Positions 24,083 to 32,530 of a DNA stretch of 64,000 nucleotides are shown here, piece after piece (positions within the stretch are counted from its first letter, which is position 1; each line of letters starts with the position of its first letter). The position numbers and the translations under genes are program-made. The notes below the pieces were generated by a model. That model had not been told where the DNA came from and ran no database searches. It worked only from the letters and a program-made list of their open reading frames with translations. The DNA comes from JADLHS01 sp964594985 (lineage in GTDB: Bacteria; Verrucomicrobiota; Verrucomicrobiia; Limisphaerales; JADLHS01). The stretch lies in NCBI GenBank assembly GCA_964594985.1, contig CAZQNQ010000017.1, forward strand, positions 46,265-110,264, written 5' to 3'.

Positions 24083-25543
24083 ATGACTTCACCGCCCAAG
24101 AAACCCGCCGGCCACGATCCTTTTCAGGCCTCGCAGGAGGCGGATCGGGAAAATTTCCGCGATCATCTGACGACGGCCGACAAGTTCGGCCATCGGCAGT
24201 GGGTTTACGCGAAGAAGCCGCAAGGCAAGTGGACGGATCGACGCACGTGGCTGAGTTGGTTGCTGATCGGGGGCATGTTCGCCGGGCCGTTCATCAAGCT
24301 CAACGGCAACCCGCTGCTCATGATCAATATCGTCGAGCGGCGGTTCTCCATCCTTGGCCAGCTTTTCTGGCCGCAGGACATGATCATCTTCGCGGTCGCA
24401 TTGCTCATCTTCATCACCGGCATCATCGTCTTCACGACGGCGTTCGGGCGGTTGTGGTGCGGCTGGACGTGCCCGCAAACCGTGATGATGGAGATGGTCT
24501 TCCGTAAACTCGAATATCTGATCGAAGGCGACGCCGTCGCGCAGAAGAAACTTGCCGCGGCGCCGTGGACCGTCGGCAAGCTGGCGAAGAAGAGCTTCAA
24601 ACTCGGCATCTTCTTTGTGTTGTCCTTCATCATCGGCAACACGCTGCTCGCCTATATCATCGGCAGCGACGATCTCATCAAGATCATCACGGATGACCCG
24701 CGCAATCACGTCGCCGGACTGACGTTCATGATGCTGTTCACGCTGCTGTTCTTCGCCATCTTCGCGCGCTTCCGGGAGCAGGCTTGCACGTTCATCTGTC
24801 CGTACGGCCGCCTGCAATCCACGATGCTCGACGAGAACACGCTGATCGTGGCCTACGATCACAAACGCGGCGAGAAGCGCGGCAAACTCAAAGCCGAGCA
24901 ACCGCTGGTGAAACGCATTGCCAGCGGTCATGGCGATTGCATTGATTGCCATCAATGCGTCACCGTCTGCCCGACGGGCATTGACATCCGCAACGGTGTG
25001 CAGATGGAATGCGTGCATTGCACCGCGTGCATTGACGCGTGCGACAGTGTGATGGACAAGGTCGGTTCGCCGCGCGGGTTGATCCGTTACGCGTCATTGA
25101 ACAGCATCGAGAAGGGCGAGCCGTTTCGCATCACGTCACGCATGAAACTTTACGCCGTGGTGTTGGCCGGATTGATTGCCTTGTTTCTGACGCTGGTATT
25201 CATGCGCCCGGCGGTGGAGGCGATGTTTCTGCGTGCACCGGGTTCATTGTTCATGCTGACTGCCGACGGCAAGATCGAGAATCTTTACACGCTCAAGCTG
25301 GTGAACAAGACCATGCGCGAGCTGCCGGTGGAATTGAAGCTGGAAGGCATCGCCGGGCAACTCCAAGTCATGGGTGAGAAGAATCTAGTCGTGCCGGCTG
25401 GCAAACTTTCCGAGACGTCAGTATTGATTCAACTCGCACCCGAGGTTTTGACCGGCGGGACGACCAAGCTGAAAGTCGGCGTTTACTCCGGCGGCAAACG
25501 CGTCCAGACCGTGAAGACTGTTTTCGTCGGCCCAAGAAAGTGA
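24083..25543 (+). CDS. ccoG: cbb3 oxidase accessory protein CcoG (FixG)
   Basis: A 486-residue inner-membrane protein with Fe-S clusters, thought to reduce Cu(II) to Cu(I) for oxidase assembly. It has several membrane helices (first LSWLLIGGMFAGPFI), the segment LWCGWTCPQTVMMEMVFRK and FREQACTFICPYGRLQS, and the double ferredoxin motif CIDCHQCVTVCPTGIDI plus CVHCTACIDACDSVM (residues about 287-325). The C-terminal domain (from about 380) is a periplasmic Ig-like fold, as in CcoG. Length is normal. It precedes ccoH by 7 bases. Confidence 0.93.
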   Translation: MTSPPKKPAGHDPFQASQEADRENFRDHLTTADKFGHRQWVYAKKPQGKWTDRRTWLSWLLIGGMFAGPFIKLNGNPLLMINIVERRFSILGQLFWPQDMIIFAVALLIFITGIIVFTTAFGRLWCGWTCPQTVMMEMVFRKLEYLIEGDAVAQKKLAAAPWTVGKLAKKSFKLGIFFVLSFIIGNTLLAYIIGSDDLIKIITDDPRNHVAGLTFMMLFTLLFFAIFARFREQACTFICPYGRLQSTMLDENTLIVAYDHKRGEKRGKLKAEQPLVKRIASGHGDCIDCHQCVTVCPTGIDIRNGVQMECVHCTACIDACDSVMDKVGSPRGLIRYASLNSIEKGEPFRITSRMKLYAVVLAGLIALFLTLVFMRPAVEAMFLRAPGSLFMLTADGKIENLYTLKLVNKTMRELPVELKLEGIAGQLQVMGEKNLVVPAGKLSETSVLIQLAPEVLTGGTTKLKVGVYSGGKRVQTVKTVFVGPRK

Positions 25544-25550
25544 GCATCCT

Positions 25551-26015
25551 ATGAGCAAACCCACGCGCAACCTGTGGCCGATCAGCATCGCGGTTTTCTT
25601 CGCCATCGCCATCACGTTCATCGCCGGCTTCATTGCCTGGGCGGTGCGGCAACGCGAGGACCTGGTTTCGGCCGATTACTACGAGCGCGAGGTGGGGTAT
25701 CAATCGCAACTCGACTCGATGAACCGTTCGCACGGGGTGGCCACCAAGACCGTGGTGACCTTTGAGCCAGCCGGACAAACGATCATCATCACCTTGCCGG
25801 AAGCTCAAGCGCCGGGCGTTACTGGCAGCATTCATCTTTATCGTCCCTCCGACGCGCGCCTCGATCGGGAACTCCCACTTGTTTTGGCTGCTGATGGCAC
25901 GCAACGTCTCGATGCCAAAAAATTGGCCGATGGTTTGTGGAAGGTCCGCGTGAAGTGGAATGCGAACGGGCAGGACTATTTTCTCGATCAACCGGTGATT
26001 GTCACGAGCGGTTAG
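25551..26015 (+). CDS. ccoH: FixH/CcoH-like cbb3 assembly protein
   Basis: A 154-residue protein with one N-terminal membrane helix (WPISIAVFFAIAITFIAGFI) and a periplasmic domain. Its VSADYYEREVGYQSQLDSMNR segment is the FixH/CcoH hallmark. The C-terminal half reads as beta sheet (TIIITLPEAQAP, LYRPSDARLDREL, GLWKVRVKWNANGQDYFL). CcoH helps assemble or stabilise cbb3 oxidase with CcoI. It follows ccoG by 7 bases. A small palindrome begins right after its stop. Confidence 0.88.
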   Translation: MSKPTRNLWPISIAVFFAIAITFIAGFIAWAVRQREDLVSADYYEREVGYQSQLDSMNRSHGVATKTVVTFEPAGQTIIITLPEAQAPGVTGSIHLYRPSDARLDRELPLVLAADGTQRLDAKKLADGLWKVRVKWNANGQDYFLDQPVIVTSG

Positions 26016-26019
26016 TGAT

Positions 26020-26095
26020 GGAGCGCCGCGCTCCGGCCCGGCGTGAAGCAGTATGAATTTTTATTGAAGCTTGCCGAGGCGGTGCTCGGCGCTCC
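26020..26095. repeat. short palindromic element between ccoH and safE-like gene
   Basis: Arms GGAGCGCCG (26020-26028) and CGGCGCTCC (26087-26095) with GC-rich inner sequence on the left. A GTG at 26043 in frame with the next gene lies inside this element, which argues against that codon as the real start. Confidence 0.65.
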
Positions 26096-26102
26096 AAAAC
26101 AC

Positions 26103-26792
26103 ATGCAACTCTGGACGGCATTCTTGCTTGGCTTCGTGGGCAGCGCCCACTGCGCCGGGATGTGCGGACCGCTGGCGCTGGCGTTGCCGCATTGGGGCAG
26201 GGGACAGGGTTCATTTCTCGCTGGACGATTGCTTTATAACTTCGGGCGCATCATCACCTACGCCGGCATGGGCGCGATGTTTGGACTGCTGGGGCAGGGC
26301 GTTGCGCTGGCGGGATTGCAACGCTGGGTGTCGCTGGGGCTTGGGGCGTTGATTCTGGTGGGAGTCATCGTTGCGCCTCGGTTTGCGAACCGCGTTCCAG
26401 TGACGCGCGGGGTGAACTGGCTGAAGGCCGCTTTGGGCGCAATGCTCCAACGCCGCGCCGTGCCCGCGATGTTCGGCATCGGCCTGTTGAACGGTCTATT
26501 GCCGTGCGGGCTGGTTTACGTGGCCTGCGCCGCCGCGACCGCCACGGGCGATGTGTTGTCCGGGATGCGCTACATGATCGCGTTCGGTCTGGGCACGGTG
26601 CCGATGCTGCTGGCGATTTCGTTGCTGGGCACGAAGCTTCAGTTCGCGCTGCGTTTCAAGGTGCAGCGACTGATTCCCGCGAGCCTGATTCTCGTCGGCA
26701 TGTTGTTGCTGCTGCGGGGCATGGCATTGGGTATCCCGTATGTCAGCCCGAAACTTCCCGCGCAGCCTGACGCCGAAATCTCCTGCCATTGA
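26103..26792 (+). CDS. sulfite exporter TauE/SafE-type membrane protein (cbb3-associated)
   Basis: A 229-residue inner-membrane protein of about six helices. Its N-terminus MQLWTAFLLGFVGSAHCAGM contains the conserved Cys pair CAGMC (with the next residue) in the first helix, and the second half has the related motif GLLNGLLPCGLVY, as in the DsbD-like (SafE/UreH-type) family found beside cbb3 oxidase genes. It probably moves copper or reducing equivalents for oxidase assembly; this is inference from family and context. ATG 26103 gives the usual family N-terminus; the GTG at 26043 falls in a repeat. It is the last gene of the oxidase cluster, followed by Fe-S genes. Confidence 0.78.
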   Translation: MQLWTAFLLGFVGSAHCAGMCGPLALALPHWGRGQGSFLAGRLLYNFGRIITYAGMGAMFGLLGQGVALAGLQRWVSLGLGALILVGVIVAPRFANRVPVTRGVNWLKAALGAMLQRRAVPAMFGIGLLNGLLPCGLVYVACAAATATGDVLSGMRYMIAFGLGTVPMLLAISLLGTKLQFALRFKVQRLIPASLILVGMLLLLRGMALGIPYVSPKLPAQPDAEISCH

Positions 26793-26839
26793 GGCGCGTT
26801 GACGGTCGGTCAATTGCCGACTAGCCTGTGGTTGTTGTA

Positions 26840-27226
26840 ATGATTGCCCGAACCACTCAAACCCAAACCACAGCTCCCAGCTTCCGCATCGGCGATGAAC
26901 GGCTGGTCAAACTGACCGCCAATGCCGCAAAAAAAGTTTCCACATTGCTGACGAAGCAGGGTCGTCCTGGCGGCGTGTTGCGGGTGGCGGTGGTGGGCGG
27001 CGGTTGTTCCGGCCTGCAATACAAGATGGATCTGCAGGACGCGCCGGCGAACCGCGATTTCCTCGTCGAGTCCGCCGGCGTGAAAGTCGTCGTGGACCCG
27101 AAGAGCGCGCTTTATGTCACCGGCAGCGAACTGGATTACGTGGACGCGCTGACCGATGGCGGTTTCAAGGTGAAGAACCCCAACGCCGCGACAAGCTGTT
27201 CCTGCGGCGAAAGCTTCAGCGCCTGA
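26840..27226 (+). CDS. HesB/IscA-type Fe-S cluster assembly protein
   Basis: A 128-residue A-type scaffold or carrier for Fe-S clusters. The three conserved cysteines are visible: the first in VGGGCSGLQYKMDL and the other two in the C-terminal CSCGESFSA. The core LTANAAKKVSTLLTKQGRPG precedes them. A GTG at 26828 would add four residues, but ATG 26840 gives a more usual start. Its stop overlaps the ATG of hscB by one base (TGATG), so the two are cotranslated. No IscS or IscU gene is in the window. It is 48 bases downstream of the oxidase cluster and could share its transcript. Confidence 0.9.
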   Translation: MIARTTQTQTTAPSFRIGDERLVKLTANAAKKVSTLLTKQGRPGGVLRVAVVGGGCSGLQYKMDLQDAPANRDFLVESAGVKVVVDPKSALYVTGSELDYVDALTDGGFKVKNPNAATSCSCGESFSA

Positions 27227-27819
27227 TGACCGATCATTTTGCTCTGCTGAATGAGCCGCGTCGCCCTTGGCTCGATGCCGAGGCGCTCAAGGCAAAATTT
27301 CTCGCCCGCTCCACTGAGGTTCATCCCGACCGCTTCCATCAATCTTTCGAAGCCGATAAACTTGCCGCCAACCAGCGCTATACCGAACTCAACGCCGCGT
27401 ATAACTGTCTCCGCGAACCGCGTCATCGCATCCGGCATCTCTTGGAATTGGAACTGGGCGCAAAGCCCTCGGATCTGACCAACGTTCCTGATGACTTGAT
27501 GGAAGTGTTCTTCAGCGTCGGGAAAGTGTTTCGTGAAGTGGACGCGCTGCTGGCGGAGAAGGGTAAGGCGACATCGCCGCTGTTGCAGGTGCAGTTTTTC
27601 GAGCGGAGTCAGGATTGGGTGGAAAAGCTCGGAGCGTTGCGGGAAAAGATTTCCGCGCGGCGGGAACTCTTGATCGGCGAGTTGCAAACCGTGGATGCCG
27701 GCTGGGAAACCGCGACGCCCAAGCCCACCGACGCTTTGCTGCGCATCTGGCGACTGTTGAGTTTTTATGACCGTTGGCTGACGCAAATCCAGGAACGTGT
27801 AGTGCAACTCTCTTTCTGA
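27226..27819 (+). CDS. hscB: Fe-S cluster co-chaperone HscB
   Basis: A 197-residue J-domain co-chaperone that recruits Hsp70 to the Fe-S scaffold. The N-terminal J domain (about residues 5-70) contains the HPD tripeptide (STEVHPDRFHQ) needed to stimulate Hsp70 ATPase, followed by the AAYNCLREPRHRIRHLLELE segment. The C-terminal three-helix domain (from about 90) fits HscB (MEVFFSVGKVFREVDALL). A much longer reading frame starting at 27004 is the shadow of the preceding gene; the ATG at 27226 overlapping its stop is the natural start. The HscA partner is not adjacent; an Hsp70 gene lies at 54403. Confidence 0.88.
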   Translation: MTDHFALLNEPRRPWLDAEALKAKFLARSTEVHPDRFHQSFEADKLAANQRYTELNAAYNCLREPRHRIRHLLELELGAKPSDLTNVPDDLMEVFFSVGKVFREVDALLAEKGKATSPLLQVQFFERSQDWVEKLGALREKISARRELLIGELQTVDAGWETATPKPTDALLRIWRLLSFYDRWLTQIQERVVQLSF

Positions 27820-27827
27820 CCGGAGCC

Positions 27828-28736
27828 ATGAAACCAATAGAGCGTACTGCGAAAAGAATGTCGGAAACAAGGTGTTGGCGAAAGGCCCCTCACCCCGGCC
27901 CTCTCCCCATCCGATGGGGAGAGGGTGGCCGCAGGCCAGGGGAGGGGAATTCGGTTCCGCCAAACGTTTTGCGAACTGTTCTAAACGTCGAGACGCAGGG
28001 TTCGCCGAGGAGCGCAAAGGGGGCTGCCGCTCCGTGTTGGTTTGTTCTTGGTTTGGCGCTGGCGGGATTTCTGATGCCCGCCATTGGTAGCTGCGCCGAC
28101 CAAGCCTGGACCGACGCGTTGAGCCGAATGCCGCTGGCGACGAATGTCAGCGTGCTGAATCACACGAATTGCGCGCAGATTCTTCTGCCCAGCTTTCAAT
28201 CCAACGCCGTGGCGAAGGCACTGATTTTCATGCCGGGTGCGACGGACGAGTTGTATTTCTTCAAACGCGTCCATGTCACAGTCACGAACGATCGCCCGAG
28301 CCTGCTGGATGCGCTGGTGGCGCTGACCAATCAGTCGCCGCTGCGGCTGACCTTCCGGGCACCGTTCGTGTTGTTGTATTCGGGTGAGGATGTCCTGGAG
28401 TTGGATTTCAAAATCACCCATGAGGGCACGCAGAAAAAATTGCGGGCCGGCAAGCCACTGCCGCATTTGCAGGCGATTGATCGCGACTGGACGCAGTTGC
28501 TCGGTTTGATGAAGAAGAAGATTCCCGCATCGTTACTGCCGTACGAGGGTACGACGGGCTCATGGCATTTTTACCGGCACACCTTCGCCGGTTGGAATCT
28601 GACGCCATGGGAAGTGATGGAAGCCGCGGCGTTGGCGGGGAAAACCAAGTTCACCGTGGTGCGGCGCGGGGTGATTTTTGAAGTGGATCCGCGCGTGGGT
28701 GAGTTGCCCAAGCTGGATCGTTTCCCCGGGAGATGA
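27828..28736 (+). CDS. hypothetical secreted protein, N-terminus built over a repeat
   Basis: About 302 residues if started at ATG 27828. I do not recognise the family. Residues about 20-45 (PHPGPLPIRWGEGGRRPGEG) are the translation of a hairpin of the CCCTCACCC family (27886-27948), so the natural N-terminus has been replaced or extended. A hydrophobic stretch (CWFVLGLALAGFLMPAIGSC) starting near residue 69 looks like the original signal peptide, placing the mature protein after about residue 87. The mature part has no known motif; it includes VTVTNDRPSLLDALVALTNQ and a C-terminal segment FTVVRRGVIFEVDPRVGELP. I see no in-frame ATG between the repeat and the signal peptide. It may still be made, or be a recent pseudogene. 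Confidence 0.55.
   Translation: MKPIERTAKRMSETRCWRKAPHPGPLPIRWGEGGRRPGEGNSVPPNVLRTVLNVETQGSPRSAKGAAAPCWFVLGLALAGFLMPAIGSCADQAWTDALSRMPLATNVSVLNHTNCAQILLPSFQSNAVAKALIFMPGATDELYFFKRVHVTVTNDRPSLLDALVALTNQSPLRLTFRAPFVLLYSGEDVLELDFKITHEGTQKKLRAGKPLPHLQAIDRDWTQLLGLMKKKIPASLLPYEGTTGSWHFYRHTFAGWNLTPWEVMEAAALAGKTKFTVVRRGVIFEVDPRVGELPKLDRFPGR
27886..27948. repeat. solo hairpin of the CCCTCACCC family inside the 5' end of a gene
   Basis: CCCCTCACCCCGGCCCTCTC with the inner hairpin CCCCATCCGATGGGG, then GGCCAGGGGAGGGG. It matches the solo element at 2806-2868. It lies in frame in the N-terminal region of the hypothetical gene at 27828. Confidence 0.75.
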
Positions 28737-29018
28737 CCGGGGAAAGCCTCGGAGGGAGAGGCTGTTGCGCGGACACCGGAGACACCCGGCTGTCTGTCAA
28801 CGGGACAACCACAACCCGAATACTCGCGAATTCATGCGATAAGTGCTGCTGGTATGTCGCCTGCTTTTCCACCGGCATGAAAATGCGATGTTCAATTCCA
28901 AAAGAGGCGACGCCGCATTTCTCTCCGGTTACGCCTCAGCGCGTGAACGAAAGTCCCATCATAACTCCGCTGGTATGTATTGGGTGAAAGCCTGATGCTC
29001 TTCTCTACTGGGTTTGGT
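28737..29018. other. intergenic region, possible small RNA before a terminator
   Basis: No convincing protein. The region is not made of the palindromic families seen elsewhere, and it ends in a strong terminator hairpin (29019-29056). It could encode a small RNA or hold the 3' untranslated region of the upstream gene. I looked for tmRNA, SRP RNA, RNase P and tRNA signatures and saw none. Confidence 0.3.
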
Positions 29019-29056
29019 TTCTGGGGGTTGGCTCGCACCAACCCCCAGTTTATTTT
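29019..29056 (+). terminator. rho-independent terminator
   Basis: A long GC-rich stem: CTGGGGGTTGG pairs with CCAACCCCCAG around a short CTCGCA loop, followed by TTTATTTTT. This is the clearest terminator in the window. It would end transcription from the upstream + strand gene or from an RNA encoded just before it. Confidence 0.75.
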
Positions 29057-29162
29057 TACAGGAGGGAACAGAGGTAACGGAGGTAATTACTTTGAACAGT
29101 AGAAGCTTGTGACGGTGAACGAGAAATTATCCACCTCTGTTCTCTCTGTTTCCTCCTGTTCA
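29057..29162. repeat. palindromic element, AGGAGGAAACAGAGG family (intergenic copy)
   Basis: Left ACAGGAGGGAACAGAGG and right CCTCTGTTCTCTCTGTTTCC with TCCTGTTC at the end. It touches the stop codon of the GH57 gene (29160-29162). The same family is found in frame inside the Hsp70 gene at 55120-55186. Confidence 0.75.
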
Positions 29163-30620
29163 AAAGTCGTGAGTCACAATCGCCTCGGCGCGGCGGCAGA
29201 GTTCGCGACCGTAATCCGTCCAGATGCCCTGACCCCAATAACGGTAACAACTCGTCTGCGAGCAGAGCAGGTAGAACAGGGCTTTGCGATAGCGCGTGTC
29301 GTTGGTGGCAAACTTCTTCTTGAGCACCTTCTCGTTGAAGAGCGAACTGACTTTCTCCATCGGGCCGAGGACGTTTTCGTAACCGCGCACCCAGGAGATG
29401 TCGTTGGTCCAACTGCCGCCCTCCATGTGGAAGCGGTGATCTTCCTTCTTCAGTTGCTCGATGACCTCGGCGAGTTTTTTCTCGCCGTCCGCCGGCTTGA
29501 AGCGTTCCCAGATGCGTTTCTGGTGGATCGGTTGCAGTGCCGGGAGGTCGGTTTCCTTGATGCCGAGCGCGTAGAGATGATCGAGGTACTCGGAGACGTT
29601 CATCATGGGCGAGCGCGAGCCGGTCGCTTCGCGGGAAACCTCGAGGAACTTGGGCGGAAACTCGTTCATCATCACGCCGCCGTTTTCGCCATCGGCAATC
29701 TGGGTGACGAGTGGCGGGACGGATTTGCCGGCCAGTTCCCAGCGCGACAGGCTCTTGGCTTCGTAGTAAGGCTGCATCTGCGCGACGAGCTTCGTGTCGC
29801 TGCCCTGCGTCTTGAGGATGGCAATGATGCTGGCCTCTTCGCCCTTGGAGTTCCGGCAGACGAGGCGATGGGGGAGATGTTTCTTTTCCGGACCGTGGCC
29901 GTTTTCGGGACGCTCGACGCTGTGTTCCTGAATGAGCACCCATTCGTAGCCGCAGTCCTTGAGCGTTTTGATGTATTCGTATGCGGTGTCAGGATGATTC
30001 GGCAGCGCCATTTCGGATGGCGAAAATCCACGCACGCGTTTTAGTGCTTCGAGGCCGAAGATGCCCGCGAAGTGATGTTGAAACGCCTTCACATGCAACC
30101 GGAAATCCTGTGATGGGGTGGACGGCGCGACGGCGTGGCCCCACGGCATCCCGAGCCATTCGACGGCGTAGCTATAACGCGGGTCGCAGGTGATGCGCTT
30201 GAGATTGTCGAAGACGTCGTTCAGTCCCATGTGGCGCATCCCGTGGAAAAGCGTGCCGGAGTATTCGAGCATCGCGCGCGGTTGCTTGCCCTCGTCAATC
30301 AACTGCGGGATGAACTCGCCCATGCGCTTGTAGCACCAGTGGAACACGGAGGCGTTGTGGTTATCGCCGCTGCCCGGGTTGTCCATCATGTGCTTGAGAT
30401 TGCTGATGACATCGGCGGTCTGGAGATCGTGACCGCCGGCGGGAATGAGCGGTTGGTGCATGTGCAGGGCGATGGCGCAGGCGCTCTGGATGTTGCCAAA
30501 GTCAATGCCGCCGACCGGGGCCGAGCGTTTGCGGTCGCGCAAGGTCTGTTCGATGACCGCTTCGTTGCCGCAGAGGTTGGGGAGGTTCTCGATGTATTCC
30601 GGGAAAGAGGTGTCGCTCAT
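29160..30620 (-). CDS. glycoside hydrolase family 57 protein
   Basis: A 486-residue enzyme of the GH57 type, which acts on alpha-glucans (amylase, 4-alpha-glucanotransferase or branching activity). The family's first motif is visible at the expected place (IALHMHQPLIPAG). Further conserved positions fit: WHxx-like segments and GFSPSEMALPN, which corresponds to the motif in which family members have an acidic active-site residue. No signal peptide is visible, so it is probably cytoplasmic and acts on glycogen or maltodextrins. The exact activity cannot be told from sequence. The stop codon sits at the edge of a palindromic repeat. It is divergent from the RG-rich protein gene at 30758, with 137 bases between them. 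Confidence 0.85.
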   Translation of the reverse strand: MSDTSFPEYIENLPNLCGNEAVIEQTLRDRKRSAPVGGIDFGNIQSACAIALHMHQPLIPAGGHDLQTADVISNLKHMMDNPGSGDNHNASVFHWCYKRMGEFIPQLIDEGKQPRAMLEYSGTLFHGMRHMGLNDVFDNLKRITCDPRYSYAVEWLGMPWGHAVAPSTPSQDFRLHVKAFQHHFAGIFGLEALKRVRGFSPSEMALPNHPDTAYEYIKTLKDCGYEWVLIQEHSVERPENGHGPEKKHLPHRLVCRNSKGEEASIIAILKTQGSDTKLVAQMQPYYEAKSLSRWELAGKSVPPLVTQIADGENGGVMMNEFPPKFLEVSREATGSRSPMMNVSEYLDHLYALGIKETDLPALQPIHQKRIWERFKPADGEKKLAEVIEQLKKEDHRFHMEGGSWTNDISWVRGYENVLGPMEKVSSLFNEKVLKKKFATNDTRYRKALFYLLCSQTSCYRYWGQGIWTDYGRELCRRAEAIVTHDF

Positions 30621-30757
30621 AAGTCGGACCTGATGCTCGGCGAGAAGCTGGAGGGAGTCAATCGGCGGGTTTTCTGGCGTTGCAATCAGCGCGACGGCCC
30701 GCCAAACTGTCAGGGTAACAAATTATCGAGTCCTCATGTTGAGGGCTGTCGTAACAT

Positions 30758-32449
30758 ATGAACATCAATCCGGAAACGGACCTTGACCTGGAAAAACTGT
30801 TCCTCCCCGCGTGGGCGCAGGAATCTGCCAACAACCCCAACCGCTACGCCAAATTTACTGGCAACGAAGGCGCTGGTCGTGAGGACCGGGGCGAACGTCG
30901 GGGACCGCGTCCGCCGCGTCGCGAAGGCGGCTTTGGTGGGGGCGGCGGCAGTCGTGGACCGGGGGGGCCGGGGCAGGGGCGTCGTCCGGAAGGTGCGGGT
31001 GCGGGGGCACGTGGACCGCGTCGGGATGGACCGCGGCCGCAAGGCCAGGGGCCGCGTGGTGGATTCTCCCGTGACGATCGGCGCGGGCCGCAAGAGTCAA
31101 TGGAACGCCGCGAGCCGGTGCAGCCATTGCCGGAAGTCATCGCTTCGATCATTCCCGACGAAAAGGGGGTCGAGTCCATGGCGCGTCAGGTCAAGATGAC
31201 CGGGCGGGCGTTTCCGTTGTTCGACATCGCGTTTCTCGTCATCCAGAAGCCGGAGCGTTATACGATCCGGTTTGCGACCAAGAAGAACCCGCAAGGGCAG
31301 GTGATCCAGCCGCTGTTCCATTGCGCGTTGGACGAAACCATCTGGCTGACGGAAGACGAAGCCGTGGCGCACGTGCTCCAGAAGCATTTCGCCACGTTCT
31401 ACCAGGCCGACAAGATTCAAGCCGAAGCGCCGAAGGGCGTTTACACGTTCGTCGGTCAATGCGGTTTGAGCGGCGTCATTCTCGGCCCGCCGAACTATCA
31501 CGATTACCAGACCAAGCTTAGCAAGTTGCACGCAGAACGCTTCGCGCGGATGCCGTTCGAAGTTTACAAGTCGCGTGTCAAAATCGTGCGCGACGAAGCC
31601 GTGGTGAAGCAATGGGTCGAGGAACTGAGCTGGAAGACCGAATACACCTGTCTCAACGTGCCCGAGCCGCTGAAGCTGGCGACCCGCGAAGACGTGGAGA
31701 AGCATTTTCGTGCGACGCACAAGGAAACGATCATCAAGACTGTCGAGTCGCATGTCGTCAGCGGCATGGCGGCGCGGTCATTGCGCGGCGGCCTGGGGCG
31801 GTTGGTGCAAAACCTTCTCTCTGAACAGCGCCGTTTCCCGATGCAGATCGCGACATCGCTGAGCCAGGCATTTGCGCATCACGGACTCCAGTTCTTCAAG
31901 GTAAACAAGACCGTGACGCACGTGGCCGTGGCGCGTCCGCATTATCTCGACTTGGAAACCACGCCGGTGTCCACGGGGGTGAAACGCATCGTCGAATTCA
32001 TCAACGCGACGCCGAAGAGCAATCGCCGCAAGCTGATCGAGGCGCTTGCGCCTTCGCCAGTCGCACCGACGGTCATTCCGGTCGCTCCAGTTGAAGGCGA
32101 AGCTGCCGTTCCGGCCGCCGCACCTGCCGCCCCTGAGCCGACGGCGGAACAGACGGCGTTGATCTCCGATCTGCATTGGCTGGTGCATCAGGGGCACGTG
32201 ATCGAGTTTGCCAACGGCCAGTTGGACACGGCGAAGAAGCCTTTGCCCAAGCCGCCGAAACCCGTGGCCAAACCAGCTCCCGCAGCCGCTGCGCTGGCAA
32301 CGGGAGCGGCGGTTGAAGTTGAAGCGGCGCCGCAAGCTGAAGCCGGCGTAGTCGAAAGCGCTCCTGAAGCTCCGGTGGTGAGTGAAGTTGCGCCCGCCGC
32401 ACCCGAAGCTGCCTCAGCCTCGACTGACGTAACTCCTGCGGCGTCGTAA
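30758..32449 (+). CDS. hypothetical protein with Arg/Gly-rich N-terminus
   Basis: A 563-residue cytoplasmic protein I do not recognise as a named family. After a short start (MNINPETDLDLEKLFLPAWA), residues about 40-115 are a disordered Arg/Gly/Pro-rich segment (RREGGFGGGGGSRGPGG and similar RGG-like repeats), typical of RNA-binding tails. A folded core follows (about 125-430) with long conserved-looking stretches such as FHCALDETIWLTEDEAVAHVL and YTFVGQCGLSGVILGPPNYH. The C-terminal 130 residues are Ala/Pro/Glu-rich with one short ordered part (ALISDLHWLVHQGHVIEF). RNA binding is inferred from the RGG-like composition only. A terminator follows 24 bases after the stop. Confidence 0.75.
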   Translation: MNINPETDLDLEKLFLPAWAQESANNPNRYAKFTGNEGAGREDRGERRGPRPPRREGGFGGGGGSRGPGGPGQGRRPEGAGAGARGPRRDGPRPQGQGPRGGFSRDDRRGPQESMERREPVQPLPEVIASIIPDEKGVESMARQVKMTGRAFPLFDIAFLVIQKPERYTIRFATKKNPQGQVIQPLFHCALDETIWLTEDEAVAHVLQKHFATFYQADKIQAEAPKGVYTFVGQCGLSGVILGPPNYHDYQTKLSKLHAERFARMPFEVYKSRVKIVRDEAVVKQWVEELSWKTEYTCLNVPEPLKLATREDVEKHFRATHKETIIKTVESHVVSGMAARSLRGGLGRLVQNLLSEQRRFPMQIATSLSQAFAHHGLQFFKVNKTVTHVAVARPHYLDLETTPVSTGVKRIVEFINATPKSNRRKLIEALAPSPVAPTVIPVAPVEGEAAVPAAAPAAPEPTAEQTALISDLHWLVHQGHVIEFANGQLDTAKKPLPKPPKPVAKPAPAAAALATGAAVEVEAAPQAEAGVVESAPEAPVVSEVAPAAPEAASASTDVTPAAS

Positions 32450-32472
32450 GCGACACAATCATTCCAACAAAA

Positions 32473-32508
32473 AAGCCGCGCCCCTCAGTCTGAGGGGCGC
32501 GGCCGTTT
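32473..32508 (+). terminator. rho-independent terminator-like hairpin
   Basis: The stem GCCGCGCCCCTCAG pairs perfectly with CTGAGGGGCGCGGC around a minimal loop (TC/TCTG), with a weak T tract after it (GTTTCC) and an A-rich stretch before (AACAAAAAA). On the minus strand the A-rich stretch becomes a U tract, so it may serve both the RG-rich gene and the convergent gene at 32531. Confidence 0.75.
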
Positions 32509-32530
32509 CCAACTCACGCGGCGAGCGGGC

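Noticed and set aside
28733..28987. 84-residue frame between the hypothetical gene and the terminator
   Set aside because: Cysteine- and threonine-rich with no hydrophobic or motif pattern; more likely non-coding.
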